Of a stretch of 64,000 nt of DNA, positions 59,822-64,000 are shown one piece after another (the first letter of the stretch is position 1; each line of letters starts with the position of its first letter). Source of the stretch: Risungbinella massiliensis (GTDB lineage Bacteria; Bacillota; Bacilli; Thermoactinomycetales; Thermoactinomycetaceae); contig NZ_LN812102.1 of NCBI RefSeq assembly GCF_000942395.1, forward strand, positions 620,017 through 684,016, in the 5' to 3' direction. A model generated the notes under the pieces. It was given only the letters and a program-made list of their open reading frames with translations. It searched no databases and was not told the origin of the DNA. The translations under genes and the position numbers were made by a program.

Positions 59822-61375
59822 TTATTTCACATCCATTGTATGGGTAAGGATGTAATATTCTTCTCTTCCTGGTTTATACGATATTACTCGCTTATTCATC
59901 CCTACAATAAGATTTGGATAAATTGCATAACTATGCAATACATCCTTGTTTATCACCGTTACCGCTTTCTTTGACAACTCGATCCGTTCGGCTATATCAC
60001 TGGTTCTATTGAGTTGTTTAATGATCTCATTTAGGGATGCATGATCCACTTCTCCTAAGTTTAAAGCTCCACCTGGTAGTAATGCTGTGTTGAGAAAATA
60101 TCCTCCATCTCCACGTGGTGATGTTGAATTACTGTAGGTCGCAATATCCCAATCTTTGTTATCTTTTAAATACGTATCTGGATTTTCTACCATCTTTATC
60201 TGAATAGTTACTCCGATCTTGGCCGCATCCGATTGTAGAAGTTGAGATATTAATGGCAGCTCTGCTCTACTTTTATAGGTAATTAATTGTAAAACGAGCG
60301 GCTTACCATCTTTACTCATTTTTCCATCGGGTCCTAATTGGTATCCAGCTTCCATAAGTAATGATTCCGCTTTTTCTATATCAAACTTCGCTTCTAGGTC
60401 CTTGTTACCGAAGGGCAATACCCTATTAAATGGACCATTAGCAGCAACTGCGTTCCCTAATGAAATGTCTCGAACAATACTATTCCGATTCACTAAATAA
60501 TCGATCGCCTTTCTAATTTTAAGATCTTGCATGGTAGGTTTTTGCTGGTTAAAAAGGATAAAATGAGCACGTAAGCCCGACTGTGACACAATCTCTAAAT
60601 TTGGATTTTGTTTTATTACATTCAAACTTTCTGGCGGTAAGCTATAAACAATGTCTGCTTCCCCTGATTGAAGAACCAGTGATCTTACATTTGGATCCTC
60701 ATTAAATCGGACAACAGCCTCATCTAATTTCGGCTTTCCTCCCCAATATTCATCATATCGCTCCAGAAGAATTTCCGTGTTGGGAGTAAATTTTTTCACT
60801 TTAAATGGACCTGTACCTACAGGACTATTATTGAATGCTTCTTTCCCCATTTTTTTCTCTGCATTCACACTGATTATGGAAGTATATGGACTAACAAGTT
60901 CTGATATCAGAGCTGGATTTGGCTCCGTAGTACGGATAGTAAATGTTTGTCCATTTGCTTCCATCGACTTAATCTTAAGAGCCTTCGCCATCGATTGACT
61001 ATCTTGTATAGCTCGTTCAAAAGAAGATTTAACTGCAGCTGCATCTAGTTTGCTTCCATCTTGAAACGTAACATCATCTCGGATAATAAAAACCCATGTT
61101 TGCTCATCTTTTATTTCCCACTTGCTCGCTAGCCAACCTTGTAAATCTCCATTCTCATCCAGTTTGATTAATGTCTCTGTAATACCTGATCGCAGAGGTG
61201 CAAAATCATTGTGTGGGTCTAGTTTCCCAGATTTGAAATGCATAACAAGTGTTATTTTTTTATTTCCTTGCGTAGTACTTTCATTGGAGGTACAGCCTGT
61301 CAGGAGTGAACAAAGCACACTAACAAGTAGTAAAACAAACATTTTAGTAAAAATAGCCCTTTTCATTGTCTTCAC
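59822..61375 (-). CDS. Nickel/opine/peptide-binding lipoprotein (NikA/CntA type)
   Basis: 517 residues. Signal peptide with lipobox LLTGCTSNEST, then the class II SBP family 5 fold: LVMHFKSGKLDPHNDFAPLRSGITETL, LASKWEIKDEQTWVFIIRDDVTFQDG, VGTGPFKVKKFTPN, and IRKAIDYLVNR. The extended LDPHNDF region with His and the overall length match NikA and the staphylopine-type CntA more than plain OppA. A Zur-type operator directly upstream suggests zinc-controlled expression, and hence uptake of a zinc-metallophore complex or of another metal chelate. Ligand not proven. Confidence 0.88.
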   Translation of the reverse strand: MKTMKRAIFTKMFVLLLVSVLCSLLTGCTSNESTTQGNKKITLVMHFKSGKLDPHNDFAPLRSGITETLIKLDENGDLQGWLASKWEIKDEQTWVFIIRDDVTFQDGSKLDAAAVKSSFERAIQDSQSMAKALKIKSMEANGQTFTIRTTEPNPALISELVSPYTSIISVNAEKKMGKEAFNNSPVGTGPFKVKKFTPNTEILLERYDEYWGGKPKLDEAVVRFNEDPNVRSLVLQSGEADIVYSLPPESLNVIKQNPNLEIVSQSGLRAHFILFNQQKPTMQDLKIRKAIDYLVNRNSIVRDISLGNAVAANGPFNRVLPFGNKDLEAKFDIEKAESLLMEAGYQLGPDGKMSKDGKPLVLQLITYKSRAELPLISQLLQSDAAKIGVTIQIKMVENPDTYLKDNKDWDIATYSNSTSPRGDGGYFLNTALLPGGALNLGEVDHASLNEIIKQLNRTSDIAERIELSKKAVTVINKDVLHSYAIYPNLIVGMNKRVISYKPGREEYYILTHTMDVK

Positions 61376-61391
61376 TACCTTTCCCTTATAT

Positions 61392-61406
61392 TCGTAATCA
61401 TTACGA
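61392..61406. promoter_or_regulatory. Perfect Zur box upstream of the NikA/CntA-type operon
   Basis: TCGTAATCATTACGA is a perfect 7-1-7 palindrome equal to the B. subtilis Zur consensus core (TCGTAATnATTACGA), flanked by ATTTA as in known sites. It lies 17 bases before the start codon of the binding protein, where Zur would block transcription in zinc-replete cells. The G-C pairs distinguish it from Fur (TGATAAT) and PerR (TTATAAT) boxes. Confidence 0.85.
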
Positions 61407-61437
61407 TTTATGTAATAAAAAAAACTTGATTAAGGTA

Positions 61438-61668
61438 CTAGAATGCATCTTTTCTTGTAAGGAGAATACACGAAGCAATAATAAAACTCCTCCTATTAGA
61501 ACTATGACTTCTGGTGTTTCCCTCCAAAATATTACTCCCCATAGAAACAATCCCAATGTACCTTGTAACTTCCACTACCATTGCGTTTTCATGAGTAAAT
61601 GCTTTGGTAAGAAATAGTTGGCCCATTAAGGATACAAATCCAATACAAAATAAATAATACCCCGTTTT
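61438..61668 (-). pseudogene. C-terminal fragment of an EamA (DMT) transporter
   Basis: The minus-strand frame reads YYLFCIGFVSLMGQLFLTKA, FTHENAMVVEVTRYIGIV, shifts to WGVIFWRETPEVIVLIGGVLL and shifts back to IASCILLTRKDAF with a stop. This is the last third of an EamA exporter with two frameshifts; the rest is absent. EamA proteins (CntI type) export opine metallophores in some bacteria, so the position next to a Zur-boxed CntA-like operon is suggestive, but EamA proteins are very common. Confidence 0.75.
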
Positions 61669-62221
61669 TCATTTACTTCTCCTAGTGAATAATAATGACT
61701 ATTGAATTAGTTAACTTAAACACTCCTTTTACATTATTAATAATAATTATTACGTTTTATAAACAAACTTTATCTCTAATTATTTAATATGTCAATTGCA
61801 TTGAATAATTAATTATTCGGTCTAATCATTATGTATTAAGATATCATCCGTTAACACAACAATATTAAAAATAATAATTATTATGATTTAAGAAAACCTA
61901 GAGAACTTAATAGTATCATCTCAAAAATAAGAGCCTACAACGTGAGTGTAATACACACTCCTATTATGGGCTTTTTTGGCTAATACACTCGTAATCCGTT
62001 GGATCGCTCTTTTCCTTTATAGGGTACTCGATTGACAACTCATAGTAGCCACCGATCCACGATTCTGGATCTATATAATCACTATTTCATCACGATCTAT
62101 TCTTTCCAAACCCAATCTATCCTCTTTTGGACTTCCTACTGAGAATGCTAGTTTGGTAACAGTGCATTTATTAGATATAATGAATACTCTTCAAATTATA
62201 TAAGGACATTTAGGTGATGGT
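61669..62221. other. Intergenic stretch with AT-rich palindromes and a terminator-like hairpin
   Basis: No gene seen. TAATAATAATTATTA (61738-61752) is a perfect 7-1-7 palindrome followed by CGTTTTA, resembling a Fur-superfamily operator; ATAATAATTATTAT (61871-61884) followed by GATTTA is another AT-rich palindrome. GTGAGTGT (about 61942) and ACACACTC (about 61953), nested in AGCC/GGGCTTTTTT, form a terminator-like hairpin ending near 61978. The remaining bases up to the thioredoxin-like gene are featureless to me. Confidence 0.55.
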
Positions 62222-62548
62222 ATGGAAAGAATGACGAATTTAAATCAAATCAAAGAAACTATTCAAAAAAAACCATTGACTCTTTTGTTAGTTAAAACAA
62301 GCAATTGCGGTGTATGTGAGTCTGTTCAATTTAAGATGATCGAACTATTGAAATCACACTCACATGTCAAAGGAATATATGTCTTCAATAACGATGTACC
62401 AGAAATCACATCCGAGTATATGATTTTCTCAGCTCCTACTCTCATTCTGTTTATAGCAGGAAAGGAAATGTACAGAGTTTCTCGATTTGTTCTATTTGAC
62501 GAATTAGAGCGCCTACTTCAGTTATACGAAGAGAAATGGATAACGTAA
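62222..62548 (+). CDS. Thioredoxin-family protein (YtpP-like)
   Basis: 108 residues. TLLLVKTSNCGVCESVQFKM has the active-site CGVC (CxxC) in the expected place after the first strand, and SAPTLILFIAGKEMYRVSRFV contains the cis-Pro of the thioredoxin fold with the usual G-K-E. It is a cytosolic thiol-disulfide oxidoreductase of the small YtpP group. Targets unknown. ATG 62222 has GGTGATGG upstream; a second ATG at 62231 is possible. It is convergent with the lipoprotein gene after 14 bases. Confidence 0.87.
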   Translation: MERMTNLNQIKETIQKKPLTLLLVKTSNCGVCESVQFKMIELLKSHSHVKGIYVFNNDVPEITSEYMIFSAPTLILFIAGKEMYRVSRFVLFDELERLLQLYEEKWIT

Positions 62549-62562
62549 TTTCATATCTACTC

Positions 62563-63144
62563 CTATTTTCCACCTATCACTTTTCGCACCAGATACTCCC
62601 CACCACTCTCTCCTACGATGGCAATACCTACTGTACGAATTGGTACTGCTCGTCCTTTATCTCGAATCTCACCTTCTATTACGACCTTTTCTAGTTCTGC
62701 CATACTATCTAATTTCACACTCTTGGTCTCATAAGATCTAGTTGGTTTACCAGGCGCGGTCACTTCATAGGAGGAAACACCTTTATAACTTTTTACAGTA
62801 GCACCTGTTACTAACTTGGATTTGTTTGTATTTTCCTCTGTATAGGAAACAGAACATCCTTCATACAATCCTAATTCAAGTTTCATCTCCACTTGATAGC
62901 GACCATTGGCCAATTTTTCTATTTGCAGATCCTTCGCTTTGGATACACCTGTTAGTATGAGCTTTGCTTCTATTCCATCAGCTGAAGGAACAGAGAAAAT
63001 CTCTTGGGCTTGGCAATCTTGTACACTAACCACGAGCCATTCCTCTGGTTCTGGCTCTGTCTGTACTTCTTTTGTGTCCGTCCCACATCCCATTAGCAGG
63101 AGGGTGCTACACAGACATCCAAACATGATTTTGTACCAATTCAT
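62563..63144 (-). CDS. Putative lipoprotein, 193 residues, unknown function
   Basis: Signal peptide MFGCLCSTLLLMGCGTDT with a lipobox (LLMGC), then a Pro/Glu linker (EPEPEEW) and a globular part rich in beta strands: WLVVSVQDCQAQEIFSVPSA, LELGLYEGCSVSYTEE, ATVKSYKGVSSYEV and IPIRTVGIAIVG-like end (VPIRTVGIAIVGESGG). Two Cys (about 45 and 97) could form a disulfide outside the cell. No family recognised. It follows the 63160 gene by 15 bases and is probably co-transcribed with it. Confidence 0.65.
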   Translation of the reverse strand: MNWYKIMFGCLCSTLLLMGCGTDTKEVQTEPEPEEWLVVSVQDCQAQEIFSVPSADGIEAKLILTGVSKAKDLQIEKLANGRYQVEMKLELGLYEGCSVSYTEENTNKSKLVTGATVKSYKGVSSYEVTAPGKPTRSYETKSVKLDSMAELEKVVIEGEIRDKGRAVPIRTVGIAIVGESGGEYLVRKVIGGK

Positions 63145-63159
63145 CAGAGCTTTTCCCTC

Positions 63160-63843
63160 CTATTGGGTGGCAATCTCATCTGTTACCGTCATTTTCGTCT
63201 CATGAATTCCCTCTTCGATCTCTTGTACATTGGAGTAGTTCACATCACCGTCTGGTATATAGAATACATACTGATCATCTACTTCTATATAAAAATATTG
63301 TAGATCACGCGTGGTTACATCTTCTACTTCTAGAACTTGACACTGCACAGAAAGTTTGGCCTTGTCCGACTCTTTTTGAAAGGCAAATTTACAACTATCT
63401 TGGAGTAAAATAGCACCTCTAGCATAGGAGACTTGGTATTTATGACCGCCTTGTGTAACAGTAAACAAAACTTGTTTATTTTGCCCGGTAGCTCTACCAT
63501 CTTTAGGCTTGATGCTTTTGGACAGAGATAGCTTATTCTTTTTACTATATTGGTAATCTTGCTGCAATTGTTGATAAGTAAGATGAGCATTTTGGCTATT
63601 GTAAAAATAGTTATAAATAATAGACCGAGTGGAATTATTGCTTGTACTTGTACTGTTAGTGGGCTTTTTAGTACTTGGTTTGGTAGTGGAAGGTTTGGTA
63701 CTACTCGATTTGGTACTACTCGATTTACCACCGCTTCCACTGCTACCACGAGCCTCTATTGCATTTTCCATGCCAACAGATATCAGGGGAAATACCATAC
63801 AACCAACAACGAAAGCGATCAGGTATTGTGTTCTCCATTTCAA
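63160..63843 (-). CDS. Putative exported protein with Ser/Thr/Lys/Pro-rich repeat linker, 227 residues
   Basis: N-terminal signal or anchor helix (YLIAFVVGCMVFPLISVGM), then a low-complexity linker GSSGSGGKSSSTKSSSTKPS with repeated SSTKPS/TKPST units (about 33-67), and a beta-rich domain from IIYNYFYNSQNAHLTYQQLQ to DEIATQ. The layout (anchor, wall-spanning linker, outer domain) suggests a protein that reaches through the cell wall. Family not recognised. The lipoprotein gene at 62563 follows; both may act together at the cell surface. SD GGAGTG before ATG 63843. Confidence 0.65.
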   Translation of the reverse strand: MKWRTQYLIAFVVGCMVFPLISVGMENAIEARGSSGSGGKSSSTKSSSTKPSTTKPSTKKPTNSTSTSNNSTRSIIYNYFYNSQNAHLTYQQLQQDYQYSKKNKLSLSKSIKPKDGRATGQNKQVLFTVTQGGHKYQVSYARGAILLQDSCKFAFQKESDKAKLSVQCQVLEVEDVTTRDLQYFYIEVDDQYVFYIPDGDVNYSNVQEIEEGIHETKMTVTDEIATQ

Positions 63844-63957
63844 ACTGGAACACTCCTTTGTTTACTTTATGATACTCATTTCTCTCTTGTAAGTTAGTAG
63901 ACCTTCTGTCAAAATTGAATAAATTTCAAGACTATAAGGAGAAAGGAAGCCCTACTA

Positions 63958-64000
63958 TGATTCGTTCCCTACAACCATCTGATCAAGAACAGACAATAAA
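63958..64000 (+). CDS. Start of a GNAT acetyltransferase gene (cut by window end)
   Basis: ATG 63958 with AAGGAGAAAGGA upstream. The visible residues IRSLQPSDQEQTI follow the usual N-terminal pattern of GNAT proteins (I-R-x-L-x-P-x-D). The rest lies beyond the window, so the assignment is tentative. Confidence 0.5.

Noticed and set aside
61392-61406. Site taken as a Fur or PerR box
   Set aside because: The TCGTAAT half-site with C-G pairs at fixed positions matches Zur and departs from TGATAAT (Fur) and TTATAAT (PerR).
1-64000. tRNA, rRNA, tmRNA or other known structured RNA genes
   Set aside because: No CCA-ending cloverleaf with GTTCGA-type T loop and no rRNA-like segment was noticed; without a covariance search a small RNA could have been missed.

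Overview
ORGANISM. The window looks like chromosomal DNA of a low-to-mid GC, endospore-forming Bacillota (Bacilli). It carries forespore genes (spoIIAA, spoIIAB, sigF, dacF, spoVAEB, spoVAEA, spmA, spmB, dacB, ytfJ), strong AGGAGG-type ribosome binding sites with frequent TTG and GTG starts, Fur and Zur boxes of Bacillus type, and gene order partly shared with Bacillus subtilis. A member of Thermoactinomycetaceae or a related family is my guess; no 16S rRNA or other decisive marker is present. I see no rRNA, tRNA or CRISPR array.

LAYOUT. (1) 1-6 kb: 3' end of serA, an SDR oxidoreductase, two MFS exporters around a PEP-synthase remnant, and an EamA transporter. (2) 6-22.5 kb: a conserved minus-strand block, resE-resD-resC-resB (no resA), rluB, spmB-spmA-dacB, ytfJ-ytfI, scpB-scpA and ctaA; then a plus-strand murG-type gene, and lysA-spoVAEA-spoVAEB on minus. 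(3) 22.6-46.1 kb: an accessory region lying between spoVAEB and sigF, which are neighbours through the spoVA operon in B. subtilis. It holds a Fur-boxed siderophore uptake locus, a decayed germinant permease, a Fic-fold protein that has lost its catalytic motif next to a tyrosine recombinase, a GC-rich peptidase E gene, an IS3-family element inside a decayed UPF0489 gene, at least nine other gene remnants, and a ribulose-monophosphate formaldehyde module (hxlR, hxlA, hxlB, zwf) whose gnd and pgi partners survive only as a fused scrap. (4) 46.2-54.7 kb: sigF-spoIIAB-spoIIAA, dacF, and the nucleoside salvage operon pdp-punA-punA'-deoB with yqzK upstream. The order mirrors yqzK-(xerD)-drm-pupG-dacF-spoIIA of B. 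subtilis, but xerD is absent. (5) 54.7-64 kb: a membrane protein behind a long hairpin leader, a GNAT acetyltransferase with a possible translational attenuator, a five-gene nickel/peptide/opine-type ABC operon behind a perfect Zur box, an EamA remnant, a thioredoxin-like protein, two exported proteins of unknown function and the start of another GNAT gene.

HOW IT WORKS TOGETHER. ResBC and ResDE serve cytochrome c assembly and redox control, and CtaA makes heme A for the same respiratory chain. SpoIIAA, SpoIIAB and SigF switch on the forespore programme, to which SpmAB, DacB, DacF, YtfJ and the SpoVA proteins belong. HxlA and HxlB fix formaldehyde onto ribulose 5-phosphate; Zwf would start the oxidative branch that regenerates it. 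The two metal loci, one Fur-boxed and one Zur-boxed, suggest separate iron and zinc scavenging. The striking feature of 28-45 kb is decay: frameshifts, nonsense codons and internal deletions in one gene after another. All family assignments come from reading motifs by eye; no database search was run.
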